DNA from: Bacillota bacterium
GTDB lineage: Bacteria; Bacillota; Clostridia; Oscillospirales; Ruminococcaceae
Length of the DNA stretch: 64,000 bases
Direction of reading: 5' to 3'
Assembly: GCA_023418925.1 (NCBI GenBank)
Contig: JAEZYS010000016.1
Location: forward strand, 186,001 to 250,000
The notes under the pieces are model-generated. The model saw only the letters and a list, made by a program, of their open reading frames with translations. It was not told where the DNA came from and did no database searches. Shown here piece after piece: positions 44,298 through 52,763 of this stretch (the stretch's first letter is position 1; each line of letters starts with the position of its first letter). Made by a program: the position numbers and the translations under genes.

Positions 44298-44786
44298 ATG
44301 AAGAAAATAAAATGCTTTCTACGGACAGCATTAATTATCATATTGCTGATGATATTATCCTATTTAATTTATAATACCGCAAGAAAATCAGACGAAGCTT
44401 CCTCAATTCCCACAGGAATGAGTGCAAAGGAAACCGTTGAGCTGTACTTTAAATTCTGGGACGATAAAAATGCAGCAGGATGCGATAATTTATGGGTTGA
44501 ATCTGAAGAGCATACTAAATTTGGTCTATTAGACATGATGTACAGAATAAAGCTGACAAACTGTTACGAGTTTTCAAGAGAAGATACAATAAGCTCATAC
44601 AGTGATCAAATAGAATACGGAAATTACTATGACTACACATATATTTTCGTACATTTTGACCTTGCTAATACTAGAGGCAGCAATATGGAAGGCTGCTGGG
44701 GTGATGGAGATACCGTTTTCGGTTATTTTTTAGTTAAAGAAACCAAAGATTCCGATTGGAGAATTAAGTCAGAAGGGCTCTGCTGA
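44298..44786 (+). CDS. DUF4829-like membrane-anchored protein
   Basis: A 162-aa protein with one N-terminal helix (ALIIILLMILSYLIYNTA), then an external domain of about 125 residues beginning MSAKETVELYFKFWDDKN and ending WRIKSEGLC. The pattern of a helix followed by an alpha+beta NTF2-like domain is that of DUF4829 or relatives. No catalytic residues are evident. It probably sits on the outer face of the membrane. The 44817 gene starts 30 bases after its stop codon. Confidence 0.72.
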   Translation: MKKIKCFLRTALIIILLMILSYLIYNTARKSDEASSIPTGMSAKETVELYFKFWDDKNAAGCDNLWVESEEHTKFGLLDMMYRIKLTNCYEFSREDTISSYSDQIEYGNYYDYTYIFVHFDLANTRGSNMEGCWGDGDTVFGYFLVKETKDSDWRIKSEGLC

Positions 44787-44816
44787 CAAATATACGAATA
44801 AAAAGGAACTAACGCT

Positions 44817-45545
44817 ATGCCAGAAAAAAAACAACGGTCCGAACGTCTTGACAAGTATCTTTCAGCCCAGATGATGATTTCAAGAAACGATGCCAAGGAA
44901 CTTATAAAGCGAAGAGTTGTAAAGGTAAATAATCAGATTTCTAAGCTGTTTGATACAAAAATAGTTCCTGAAACTGATAGAGTTTTTGTGCAGGATATAG
45001 AAATAGTATACAGAGAGTATATTTATATAATGATGAATAAACCTCAAGGCGTAGTGTGTTCAACAAGAGATGGAGAGTCACAGACAGTCCTTGAACTTGT
45101 TCCCGAACATCTGCGGAGAAAGGGACTTTTCCCGGCAGGAAGACTTGACAAGGATACGGAAGGGTTCGTGTTTATCACAGACGACGGAGTGCTTGCGCAT
45201 AATCTTCTTTCACCGAAGAAGCATGTTGACAAAGTATACTTTGCAAAGCTGGAAGAAGAGGCTGAGGACTATTATGTTGACAGGTTTAAAGAAGGTATGG
45301 AAATAGACGGCGGAGATGTCTGCAAGCCTGCTGAAATAAGGATTTGTGAGAATAGAAATGAAGTTTTTATAACAATCTCTGAAGGAATGTATCATCAGGT
45401 CAAGAGAATGATAGAACGGCTTGGCAATAAGGTAGTATATCTGAAAAGAATTCAGATAGGCGGGTTGAAACTTGATGAAAGCCTTGCTCTGGGTGAGTGT
45501 CGTGAAATGTTGCACAAAGAAATAACTATGCTTTCTACAAAATAA
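44817..45545 (+). CDS. RsuA/RluB-family 16S or 23S rRNA pseudouridine synthase
   Basis: The 242-aa enzyme has an N-terminal S4 RNA-binding domain (RLDKYLSAQMMISRNDAKELIKRRVVKVN) and the catalytic domain with GRLDKDTEGFVFITDDG, whose Asp (in GRLDKDTEG) is the nucleophile, then VYFAKLEE and EGMYHQVKRMIERLG. It isomerises a uridine in rRNA; the family sign GRLDxxTEG and the short length favour RsuA (16S U516). The start ATG at 44817 has AAAAGGAAC upstream. Confidence 0.9.
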   Translation: MPEKKQRSERLDKYLSAQMMISRNDAKELIKRRVVKVNNQISKLFDTKIVPETDRVFVQDIEIVYREYIYIMMNKPQGVVCSTRDGESQTVLELVPEHLRRKGLFPAGRLDKDTEGFVFITDDGVLAHNLLSPKKHVDKVYFAKLEEEAEDYYVDRFKEGMEIDGGDVCKPAEIRICENRNEVFITISEGMYHQVKRMIERLGNKVVYLKRIQIGGLKLDESLALGECREMLHKEITMLSTK

Positions 45546-45632
45546 ACAGGTTAGTTACTGATTTTTAAAAGAGTGCGTAATTTTTCGTTAAAATTAATAA
45601 ATAATTTTTTACAAGTTTGGGTAATAAGCAAC

Positions 45633-45662
45633 TTGAAATTACTATATGTAATTTGGTATTAT
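45633..45662 (+). promoter_or_regulatory. Likely promoter of the MsmX-like gene
   Basis: TTGAAA, 18 bases, TATTAT, about 70 bases before the start. A plausible but not perfect match. Confidence 0.5.
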
Positions 45663-45731
45663 AATAACATAGCCGAGAGTACAATGTAATGTCACGGCAC
45701 CAATTTAAAAATCATGGGAGGTTCTCGCTAG

Positions 45732-46874
45732 ATGGCTAGTTTATCACTTAGATCAATTTACAAAAAATATCCTGGCGGCGTTGTAGCCGTATCAGATGTT
45801 AACCTTGAAATCAGAGACAAGGAGTTCGTTATCCTTGTTGGTCCTTCAGGATGCGGTAAGTCCACAACCCTGAGAATGATTGCAGGCCTTGAAGAAATTT
45901 CCGAAGGTGAATTGTACATTGGCAACCGTCTTGTAAACGATGTTGCACCAAAAGACAGAGATATAGCAATGGTTTTCCAGAACTATGCTCTTTATCCACA
46001 TATGACAGTATTTGAAAACATGGCATTCGGCCTTAAGCTCCGTAAGGTTCCTAAGGAAGAAATCAGCCGTAAGGTTGAAGAAGCAGCTAGAATACTTGAT
46101 ATCTCTCACCTTCTTGACAGAAAGCCAAGGGCTCTCTCCGGCGGTCAGAGACAGCGTGTTGCCCTCGGTCGTGCTATTGTCCGTGAGCCACAGGTATTCC
46201 TCCTCGACGAACCACTTTCAAACCTTGATGCTAAGTTAAGAGCACAGATGAGAACAGAGATTTCAAAGCTCCATCAGAAGCTCGGAACAACATTTGTATA
46301 CGTAACACATGACCAGACAGAAGCTATGACAATGGGTGACAGAATTGTAGTTATGAAGGATGGTTTCGTACAGCAGGTTGATTCACCACAGAACCTCTAT
46401 GCAGCACCAGTAAACCAGTTCGTTGCTGGATTTATGGGTTCACCTCAGATGAACTTCATTGATGCAGTACTCAGAAAGATCGAAGGCAAGTATACAGTTG
46501 AATTCGGTTCTGAAGATACAAAGACATCAAGAGGCAAGAAGTACTATGTAGAAATTCCAGAAGCAAAGATTGATGAAGTTGCACTTTCTGAACTCGTTGA
46601 CAAGGAAATTATAATGGGTATCCGCCCTGAAAACCTCCACGATGAAGAAATGTTCATTTCAGCTGCAAAGACAGGTATCATTGATTGTGAAGTTGAAATC
46701 ACAGAAATGATGGGTGCTGAAACATATCTTTACCTCGTTTGTGAAGGAATTAATCTTACAGCTAGAGTTGATCCTAGATCAACAGCTCGTCCACAGGATA
46801 CTATCAAGATTGCTATTGACGCTAATAAGATGCACATCTTTGATAAGGAAACTGAAAAGACAGTTATTAACTGA
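45732..46874 (+). CDS. msmX: MsmX/UgpC-type carbohydrate ABC transporter ATPase (orphan)
   Basis: The 380-aa ATPase has Walker A (GPSGCGKST), Q loop ([12 protein letters not shown]), signature [14 protein letters not shown], Walker B ([13 protein letters not shown]), H loop (THDQTEAM) and a C-terminal TOBE/regulatory domain (about 240-380) as in MalK/MsmK. No permease or binding-protein gene is next to it. In Gram-positive bacteria a single MsmX-type ATPase commonly energises several sugar importers, so this copy may serve distant operons. Strong codon bias suggests high expression. The start follows GGGAGG. Confidence 0.93.
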   Translation: MASLSLRSIYKKYPGGVVAVSDVNLEIRDKEFVILVGPSGCGKSTTLRMIAGLEEISEGELYIGNRLVNDVAPKDRDIAMVFQNYALYPHMTVFENMAFGLKLRKVPKEEISRKVEEAARILDISHLLDRKPRALSGGQRQRVALGRAIVREPQVFLLDEPLSNLDAKLRAQMRTEISKLHQKLGTTFVYVTHDQTEAMTMGDRIVVMKDGFVQQVDSPQNLYAAPVNQFVAGFMGSPQMNFIDAVLRKIEGKYTVEFGSEDTKTSRGKKYYVEIPEAKIDEVALSELVDKEIIMGIRPENLHDEEMFISAAKTGIIDCEVEITEMMGAETYLYLVCEGINLTARVDPRSTARPQDTIKIAIDANKMHIFDKETEKTVIN

Positions 46875-46889
46875 TTTCTTGAATAATAC

Positions 46890-46924
46890 AAATCCCTGCA
46901 TGTTTTCATGCAGGGATTTTTTCA
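46890..46924 (+). terminator. Terminator of the MsmX-like gene
   Basis: Perfect 13-bp stem AAATCCCTGCATG / CATGCAGGGATTT with a TTTT loop, then a T run. It lies directly before the end of the phage-like operon on the other strand. Confidence 0.92.
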
Positions 46925-46939
46925 ATTATACAAGATTTA

Positions 46940-47869
46940 TCAGTTGCAGTATTTGTCATGATAAAATGTGTTTGTGGTAGTAATACCTTTACTGTCTCCT
47001 GAAATCTCAAGCTTTGAAAGAATTAATGTGCTTGATGGTGAAATGTCAACATTGAGGCATATATCCTCACCGTCATAGCCTTTGTAGCGGAGGTATTCGT
47101 ACCTGCTGCCCCTTTCGGCGTAGTTAAGCTTGTAATTCAGACCGAATGTGCTTTCTGCAAGCCATTGCTTGTCAAACTCAATGTATTTTTCACGAACAAT
47201 TCCTCTAGCCGCAGCAAACCCGTCAGTATAATTGTAGGAGTTGTATGTACCGCTGGAATCCTTCATATGCATTGCGCTGATAAGCCTTGTATAGTCCGCA
47301 CCGTTTCCGACACAAATTATTTTTCCGTTATGACTTACAGATGAAACGGCAGGAGAAGTAAACCGAAGTTCGTTAGTGCCTGCAATGTATGGGTGCGTGT
47401 GATAAACTGCAAGGCAGGTGTTTACTACAGCATCCCATTGCGATGAGTGTTCCTTGACATAAACAATACGTGCAGTATTGTTGTTCTGCTCCCATGTAAC
47501 GTTTCTTATAGCCGGGAGTGAGGTCATCAAACCAATGAGCGACAGTTGTGTTTTAACTCCCGGTGCAAGTTCATTCTGTCCAAGAAGAGAAGTAAAACCA
47601 CGTGAAACAATTGAGATAATCCTTCTGCCGAATGTTTTTTCAACCACGCAGTAATCAAGAATACCATGATGAATGAGTTTTCTATTGACAGTCAGTTTAA
47701 CGTCGGCGATGTCAGCGTTGTCGCAGTCATAAACAGCCCTGATGCGAAGAAGCGTAAACGGCGTGTATCTCTCCTTCAAGAAAGAGAAAGTGAAAATACT
47801 GCTGTAATCAGTAAAAGACGTCTCCCCAAGTCGTTTTATGCTTAGTATGACATTATTGTTATTACTCAA
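46940..47869 (-). CDS. Phage tail hub/baseplate-like protein
   Basis: The 309-aa protein is the last gene of the cassette. N-terminal beta-rich part with VILSIKRLGETSF, then a GRRIISIVSRGFTSLLGQNELAPG stretch like that of phage-like element (PBSX XkdQ / gpD-type) hub proteins, followed by a Tyr-rich beta segment (NSYNYTDGFAAARGIVREKYIEFDKQWL). The family call is tentative. It overlaps the previous gene by eight bases. Neither a tape-measure nor a tail-tube gene precedes it, so a hub without a tail is odd. Confidence 0.5.
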   Translation of the reverse strand: MSNNNNVILSIKRLGETSFTDYSSIFTFSFLKERYTPFTLLRIRAVYDCDNADIADVKLTVNRKLIHHGILDYCVVEKTFGRRIISIVSRGFTSLLGQNELAPGVKTQLSLIGLMTSLPAIRNVTWEQNNNTARIVYVKEHSSQWDAVVNTCLAVYHTHPYIAGTNELRFTSPAVSSVSHNGKIICVGNGADYTRLISAMHMKDSSGTYNSYNYTDGFAAARGIVREKYIEFDKQWLAESTFGLNYKLNYAERGSRYEYLRYKGYDGEDICLNVDISPSSTLILSKLEISGDSKGITTTNTFYHDKYCN

Positions 47870-48224
47870 TCGCCGTCACCTCACATGTCCCAATCATAAC
47901 AAGCTCACAAAAAGCCTCTCTTCCGGAGATAATATCGCACTTGTATTTCTTTAATTGCATTGCAGAAAAAATCATCCCACAAAACTGAAAGCTTAGAGCC
48001 TGTCCGTTTGCAAGTATGTTTTCAAGCATAAGCATTATTTCATTTCCAAACACCATGCCTTTAACAACAACATTAACAGCACCACTGCCGCTGCTGTTCA
48101 GAATACATCCGCCATTTACCGTCATTTCAGCAGAAATATCTGCATTTCTATCGCAGGAAAAGCTGTCAGCATTTATTTTAAGCCCGTCACAAAGCTGAAT
48201 ATTTTTGTCGCATATCTGGTCCAT
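47862..48224 (-). CDS. Small phage-cassette protein, function unknown
   Basis: Unrecognised, 120 aa, beta-rich and Cys-containing (ILNSSGSGAVNVVVKGMVFGNEIMLMLENILANGQ; YKCDIISGREAFCELVMIGT). It resembles tail-tube or head-tail connector proteins in size and beta content, but no motif proves it. The ATG at 48224 has AAAGGA eight bases upstream, the same spacing pattern (AAAGGATGGATxxAATG) as the protease-like gene; the in-frame codon at 48296 is unlikely. It ends inside the hub-like gene start. Confidence 0.6.
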   Translation of the reverse strand: MDQICDKNIQLCDGLKINADSFSCDRNADISAEMTVNGGCILNSSGSGAVNVVVKGMVFGNEIMLMLENILANGQALSFQFCGMIFSAMQLKKYKCDIISGREAFCELVMIGTCEVTAIE

Positions 48225-48246
48225 TTTATCCATCCTTTCCGAGATT

Positions 48247-48645
48247 TTAACCCTGTACAACCCCTGCAATTCCCTTGAATACCACAATAACTTCACATTT
48301 CAGCATATCAAGGTTCTTGTCATATGAAGCTGTTCCCACTTCCGCCGAAAGTATGTCACCACTCCACATAAACAGCGGAGTGACAATATTGCTTTCAACA
48401 GCCTTATGGAATGCCACTTCTGAAAGCCCCCTGCGGTAAAAAGTTACCCTTACAGCACATTCGCAGTTTACAAAACTTTCCCCAGAGCAGTCAATGCCCT
48501 TTGCGGATAGCTTTGCAGATTTAATGCCAACAGTACAGAACTGCATTTTTGCAGTTATTTTACCACTGTGAAATTCGGAGTAACAATTCATTCCTACCGA
48601 TGTCAGGCAGGAAGAAATTCCGTCCGCCATATCAGTGTAAATCAT
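48247..48645 (-). CDS. Phage-cassette protein, probable head-tail or tail component
   Basis: A 132-aa protein of unknown family: YTDMADGISSCLTSVGM at the N-terminus, SGESFVNCECAVRVTFYRRG in the middle, then a beta-rich end (DMLKCEVIVVFKGIAG). Length and order (after the adaptor-size gene, before a tail-like gene) match tail-completion proteins in siphophages; this is positional inference. Its ATG overlaps the preceding gene's stop by four bases (ATGA). Confidence 0.6.
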   Translation of the reverse strand: MIYTDMADGISSCLTSVGMNCYSEFHSGKITAKMQFCTVGIKSAKLSAKGIDCSGESFVNCECAVRVTFYRRGLSEVAFHKAVESNIVTPLFMWSGDILSAEVGTASYDKNLDMLKCEVIVVFKGIAGVVQG

Positions 48646-49025
48646 GTTGAATCCTCCTGCTTAACATCCGTATGTATAAAAACAAAATCATCAATAGGGT
48701 TAATGAGGTCGGAACAAGCCGCTTTCATCTGATTATAAAGCCTCAAAGCCCCCTCACTTCTCATAGGAAAAGAACGTGTAGCTTCAGATGTTCCTGTCGG
48801 AAAGAGGGCGCATTTTGCCTGTGAATCCGAAATATCTGCTGCATATATTGCCGCAAGAGCCGCAGCAAGACAGCAAAGCCTGCTGTCTGCAAGAGCATTT
48901 TCGTCTTTTGCCATTGCAGAAACTTTTGAAACTGCTAACGAGATAATCTCTGCATAGCAGGAGATGTCATCCGTTCCTGAAAAGACATTAAATATTTTGT
49001 TTACAGTATCGGTATTCACTTTCAC
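48642..49025 (-). CDS. Phage-cassette protein, possible head-tail adaptor
   Basis: A 127-aa helical protein (VNKIFNVFSGTDD, EIISLAVSKVSAMAK, RLCCLAAALAAIYAADIS). The all-helical pattern and its position after the capsid and protease genes recall gp6/YqbG-type adaptor proteins that join head and tail, but there is no decisive motif. Overlaps both neighbours by four bases, so the four genes from 49858 down to 46940 form one coupled block. Confidence 0.58.
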   Translation of the reverse strand: MKVNTDTVNKIFNVFSGTDDISCYAEIISLAVSKVSAMAKDENALADSRLCCLAAALAAIYAADISDSQAKCALFPTGTSEATRSFPMRSEGALRLYNQMKAACSDLINPIDDFVFIHTDVKQEDST

Positions 49026-49858
49026 ACCTCCTTGATGCGATAACAGGATATATTATTCTGCGAATCATTCTTTGTAATAATTATACGCTTGCTTTCGGCA
49101 GATAATTGCTTTCTGAGAGATTTTTTCAGGTTAATCAGCTCAGTAAGTGACATTTTGTCAGCAATATTTTTAATAATCCCGTCAAGCATAGGACTTACAT
49201 TGAAAGCAAGTCTTGTAACCTCATTGCAAACATCTGCACGGCACTCTGAAATCACCTTATCACGTTCGGAAGATATATCAGCACGGCCGCCGAATTGCTT
49301 TGTAACTCCAGCATTTTTTTGTGCAGGAACAGCCACAAATGACCATTCATAAGCGTCTGTAACACCGTCAAGAATGATATAGCAAAGCTTGTCACCATAC
49401 ATTTTGCCCTTGCTGTGACAGCAAGGCTTTTTTCTTGTGTCAGAGCCACAGACAGAGCATAACTGACTTCCAGCAGCGCATGAAACAGAAACCTCCTTTT
49501 TGATACCGCCTTCAATCTCGCTTATGAGATTTTTGTTAGCATCAGTCCGTACCATGTAGGCATATGCTTTCAGGTATTTGTATTTCTCACCGAGAGAGTT
49601 TGACTTGGTATCATCAGTTATAAGCTCCGTTTCATAAATGCGAGCTGTCTGGTTTGCGCCTTTGGCGTTGTGGTCAAATATACCTGTAACACCGATAAAA
49701 AGTGACGCCATATCAGAAAGTGCCTTGTCGGAGAACTTCTCACAATCCCTGTCTATTTCATTGTCACAGAGAGTGACAGGGAAAATGTAAACCTCATCCG
49801 CAGATAAATTTCTTCGGGTAAACCTGTTTAATTTTTCGAGTAATATATCATCATTCAT
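49022..49858 (-). CDS. Prohead-protease-like phage protein
   Basis: The 278-aa protein has CDNEIDRDCEKFSDKALSDM, GVTGIFDHNAKGANQTARIYETELI, a four-Cys knuckle (CSVCGSDTRKKPCCHSKGK) and DAYEWSFVAVPAQKNAGVTK. These are familiar from clostridial phage proteins in the protease/capsid region; I recall them annotated as head-maturation proteases, though the catalytic residues cannot be assigned with confidence. It follows the capsid gene instead of preceding it. The ATG at 49858 follows AAAGGA by eight bases; longer in-frame extensions run into the E element. Confidence 0.6.
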   Translation of the reverse strand: MNDDILLEKLNRFTRRNLSADEVYIFPVTLCDNEIDRDCEKFSDKALSDMASLFIGVTGIFDHNAKGANQTARIYETELITDDTKSNSLGEKYKYLKAYAYMVRTDANKNLISEIEGGIKKEVSVSCAAGSQLCSVCGSDTRKKPCCHSKGKMYGDKLCYIILDGVTDAYEWSFVAVPAQKNAGVTKQFGGRADISSERDKVISECRADVCNEVTRLAFNVSPMLDGIIKNIADKMSLTELINLKKSLRKQLSAESKRIIITKNDSQNNISCYRIKEV

Positions 49859-49891
49859 TAAATCCATCCTTTCAAAAAGTATTAAGCACAT

Positions 49892-50320
49892 AAAAGTTCG
49901 TCCACCTTTCAAGGTGGCAGGGTTGAGGGGCAGAGCCCCCATCGCTGTCCGCAGACAGCGAAACTCCCCAAAACAAGAAAACGGAGCAAGGGTGAAAAAA
50001 TGCGATAGCATTTTGAGGGAGGCGAACACGACCGCCTCCCTTTTTATCGGTTACAGCAATCTACCCTTTCAAACAGTCCAGTGGACTGTTTGAAACAAAG
50101 AAAGTAACATAAAGAAAGCAGATCAAAGAAAGTAATTCAATAAAATTTTAAAAACCTCCTGCGTCGGTTTCAGGGTTTTTCTATCGCAAAAACCCTACGC
50201 TCCCATTTGGTCGCTACCCAAATGCTCTTTCACGGCTTAAGATTTCGTTCTCTGCGGAGAACGATTTAAGGACTTCTCGTCCTTAAATATCCTCGCCAAA
50301 GGGACTAGTCCCTTTGGAAA
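49892..50320. repeat. Hairpin-chain elements, copy E and a second one inverted
   Basis: Plus-strand copy (49892-50100): CCACCTT/AAGGTGG; GGGG/CCCC; CGCTGTC-CGCA-GACAGCG (49943-49960); AAAATGC-GATA-GCATTTT; GGGAGGCG/CGCCTCCC then five T (50017-50045), a terminator on the plus strand; and TTTCAAACAGTCC-AGT-GGACTG.. (50067-50095). The second part (50155-50320) reads on the minus strand: CCAAAGGGACTAGTCCCTTTGG-type stem (50297-50318), TTTAAGGAC/GTCCTTAAA, CGTTCTC-CGCA-GAGAACG (50246-50263), CATTTGG/CCAAATG, AGGGTTTTT-GCGATAG-AAAAACCCT. It fills the whole 470-base gap between protease-like and capsid genes. Confidence 0.92.
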
Positions 50321-50328
50321 CCCATTGT

Positions 50329-51300
50329 TTACCCCACCATAAGTACTCTTACCGCACCCGAAACAATCTTTGAAAATCCTACTGTAACCGTAACTGCGGT
50401 CTTGTCAATCTGGCTTGAAATAAGCTTGTCCGTATCAACAATAATATCAGAACCGCTTATCATTTCAAGCGCAAAATCCTTGTCAATGCCAATAAGCTTT
50501 GTGTCCGCAACAGCAGATGAAACTACAATTTCAGCTCCAAAAGGTGTCTTTACAGATGTAGGTTCACCAGATACAACACTCTTGTTCATCTCTGTAAACG
50601 CAAGAATCTTAGCCGCAGTTGCAGGTGAGCAGATAACCGTTGTCATGTCAAAGTCAGTAAACTTGCCCCAGAATGCCGCAAGCTCAGAGTATGAAAAATC
50701 TGTGTCTGTCATAGTGTCAGCTGTAACACCAGATGTAATTGTGTCAACAGCAAGCTTTGCAGCAGCCTTGCCAATCTGAATTCCGACAGCCTTCAATGCC
50801 ACAGCAAAAACATCAAGGCGCTGCTGTCTGACAGCTTCGTAAGGCGCATTAATAACCCTGCCGTACTTTTTGAGTGTAACAATTGAAGAAGCAAGTCTTA
50901 CAGAGCTTGCAGGAATTTCACCCTCTGCGTCAATTGCTGTTGTGTATGCTGTGTCACCGTCAGAAAGAACAATTCCACGGCAGTCGCAGGCGTCCGTTGT
51001 TGTCTTAGCGGCAACTATTCTGCTTAAAATGGTTGAGTTGATGCCCTGCGCAACAGCCCTGCGGACAAATTCAGGAAAAAGCACAGAGCTTTCAGTTGTC
51101 CTGAAAAACTTCTCTACCATGTCCGAATTTACTCCATTCACCTTAATGTCAAAACGCTTGAGTTGTCTTTCATAAGCGTCAAGACCTTTCATTTCTCCGT
51201 CAGCATAATTGCAGTCAGGATCCATTTCAGTAAGTGCCTGAGAAAAAGTTTTTCCTGCAAGATTATAAAGTCCCTTTTCAAGTTTTACATTGTTATACAT
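50329..51300 (-). CDS. Phage major capsid protein (HK97-type fold, probable)
   Basis: The 323-aa protein follows the portal gene. It has an N-terminal part (FSQALTEMDPDCNYADGEMKG), a central spine-like helix and beta region (LKKYGRVINAPYEAVRQQRLDVFAVALKAVGIQIG) and a C-terminal beta domain (VICSPATAAKIL, GAEIVVSSAVADTKLIGIDKDFALEMISG, VRVLMVG). The order and the KLIGIDKDFALE segment are typical of capsid proteins of clostridial siphophages. The start at 51300 has AAAGGA upstream; a TTG at 51318 overlaps that site. There is no scaffold gene in front. Confidence 0.8.
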   Translation of the reverse strand: MYNNVKLEKGLYNLAGKTFSQALTEMDPDCNYADGEMKGLDAYERQLKRFDIKVNGVNSDMVEKFFRTTESSVLFPEFVRRAVAQGINSTILSRIVAAKTTTDACDCRGIVLSDGDTAYTTAIDAEGEIPASSVRLASSIVTLKKYGRVINAPYEAVRQQRLDVFAVALKAVGIQIGKAAAKLAVDTITSGVTADTMTDTDFSYSELAAFWGKFTDFDMTTVICSPATAAKILAFTEMNKSVVSGEPTSVKTPFGAEIVVSSAVADTKLIGIDKDFALEMISGSDIIVDTDKLISSQIDKTAVTVTVGFSKIVSGAVRVLMVG

Positions 51301-51327
51301 ATCATTTTTTCCTTTCAAAATAAGTTA

Positions 51328-52482
51328 TTATTGTTCATTCATATCAAGCTTAGCCTCAATAACGGCAGCTTGTGCATTGTAAAGTCTTGCCCTGGCAAGT
51401 TCTACTTCATCCTGTAAATTTATGTTGTCCCACTTGACAGTTACACCAGTGCCGCAGCCTGCAAGCCTTAGAAATGTCGTGCAGATCTGTTTGATGACAG
51501 GAGTGAGCAGACGGCGGTAAAATTCCAGTTCACTTGTCAGAATATCAGCCTGCTGTGAAGACATCCTCTCAGTTGAAGACCAATTCAGCCCCAGTAAAAA
51601 CGGCGGAACAGAAAGTTTTGCAATAATCTGTTCAAGTAGCTGCCGTACAGGGATTTCTGTTTCAAGAACCTGATTGTCAGCGCCGATAACCTTTATGCTA
51701 ACGTCCCCGACCGAAACAAAATCACGTATCTGACCACATCTTGAAGCATTCATTCCGTCCGACCATTCCTTTGCAATCAATTCCGCACGTTCCTTTGCAA
51801 ATGCTCTGTCAGAACTGTCCGATGGCTTGTATGTAACAGCATATCGAACATTTCCGACCCTATCAAAGTTCTGCCCTATGCATTGGTATATCCTCATCAG
51901 TACAGAGGAAATGCAGGGAAGCCCTCTTAAAACAGAAATTCCCTTTGCCGAGCCGGCAGGCGGATTCAAAGCAGTATAGACAATAGTATCAGGTCTGCTT
52001 ACCCTGATTTTTTCGCCACTGTCTTTGGCGTAAAAGTAAATCCTACTACATGGGTTTTGCCCCTCAATTACCTCAAATCTGTTTACATTTCCGTTTAGAA
52101 CACCGTAAACCTGCATATTCTCATTGTCTGTCAGAATTTCTCCGACAGCGTTTCCATAGGTTAAAAGACTATCCAGATAGCCGTCGATAAAGCTATGGAG
52201 AGATATGCCCGAAATTCCGCAAGGTACATTTTCAACGAACTCGTCAAGTTCCTGTTGATAACGTTCATCCTCGCAGATAACGCTGAACCCACCTGTAAGG
52301 CGGATTATTTTTAAGATTGCGGCGTCAATAACAGGAACGGAGTAGCGTAGATTATCGTATAGTGAGTTTTCAGCAGAGGAGTAACCCTCAGCAAAAATGT
52401 TCTCACCATTACGTGCAGGCATGATGACGGAAGAACCGTCAAAACTCTTTTTCTTGTTAAAGAGCCTTAGTCTTTCAAACAT
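51328..52482 (-). CDS. Phage portal protein
   Basis: The 384-aa protein has portal features: YSVPVIDAAILKIIRLTGGFSV, SLHSFIDGYLDSLLTYGNAVGE, the tunnel-helix region, IPVRQLLEQIIAKLSVPPFLLGLNWSSTERMSSQQADIL and LTPVIKQICTTFLRLAG. The ...PPFLLGLNWSSTERM block is typical of PBSX/HK97-like portals. The dodecameric ring is the DNA entry point of the capsid and docks the terminase. Start at 52482 with AAGGAGGTG five bases upstream. The upstream terL gene is separated by the F hairpin element (280 bases), which is unusual inside a phage packaging operon. Confidence 0.9.
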   Translation of the reverse strand: MFERLRLFNKKKSFDGSSVIMPARNGENIFAEGYSSAENSLYDNLRYSVPVIDAAILKIIRLTGGFSVICEDERYQQELDEFVENVPCGISGISLHSFIDGYLDSLLTYGNAVGEILTDNENMQVYGVLNGNVNRFEVIEGQNPCSRIYFYAKDSGEKIRVSRPDTIVYTALNPPAGSAKGISVLRGLPCISSVLMRIYQCIGQNFDRVGNVRYAVTYKPSDSSDRAFAKERAELIAKEWSDGMNASRCGQIRDFVSVGDVSIKVIGADNQVLETEIPVRQLLEQIIAKLSVPPFLLGLNWSSTERMSSQQADILTSELEFYRRLLTPVIKQICTTFLRLAGCGTGVTVKWDNINLQDEVELARARLYNAQAAVIEAKLDMNEQ

Positions 52483-52503
52483 TTTTTCACCTCCTTTAAT
52501 AAA

Positions 52504-52710
52504 TAAAAGTTCGTCAACCTTTCAAGGTTGTAGGTTTCAAAAGCGCAAAGCCCTTTGTCGTGCTCCGCAGAGCACGAAACTCCACAAGACAAAAAACGGA
52601 GTAAGGGTGAAAAATGCGACAGCATTTTGAGGGAGGCGAACACGACCGCCTCCCTTTCTTTCGGTTACAGCAATCTACCCTTTCAAACAGCCCAGTGGAC
52701 TGTTTGAAAC
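52504..52710 (+). repeat. Hairpin-chain intergenic element, copy F
   Basis: Lies between portal and terL. Order: CAACCTT/AAGGTTG (52515-52530); a weak AAGGGC..GCCCTTT stem; CGTGCTC-CGCA-GAGCACG (52559-52576); AAAATGC-GACA-GCATTTT; GGGAGGCG/CGCCTCCC then a T-rich run (52631-52660); and TTTCAAACAGCCC-AGT-GGACTG.. (52681-52709). It is nearly the same as copy E in single-stranded parts but has a different third stem. It is transcribed against the phage genes if at all. Confidence 0.92.
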
Positions 52711-52763
52711 ACAACAAAACCTACAACAAAACCATAACCAAAAGCAATACACAGCAAACTTTC

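Noticed and set aside
50329..51300. An encapsulin instead of a phage capsid protein
   Set aside because: Encapsulins share the fold, but terminase and portal genes are adjacent and no cargo gene is present, so the phage origin is far more likely.
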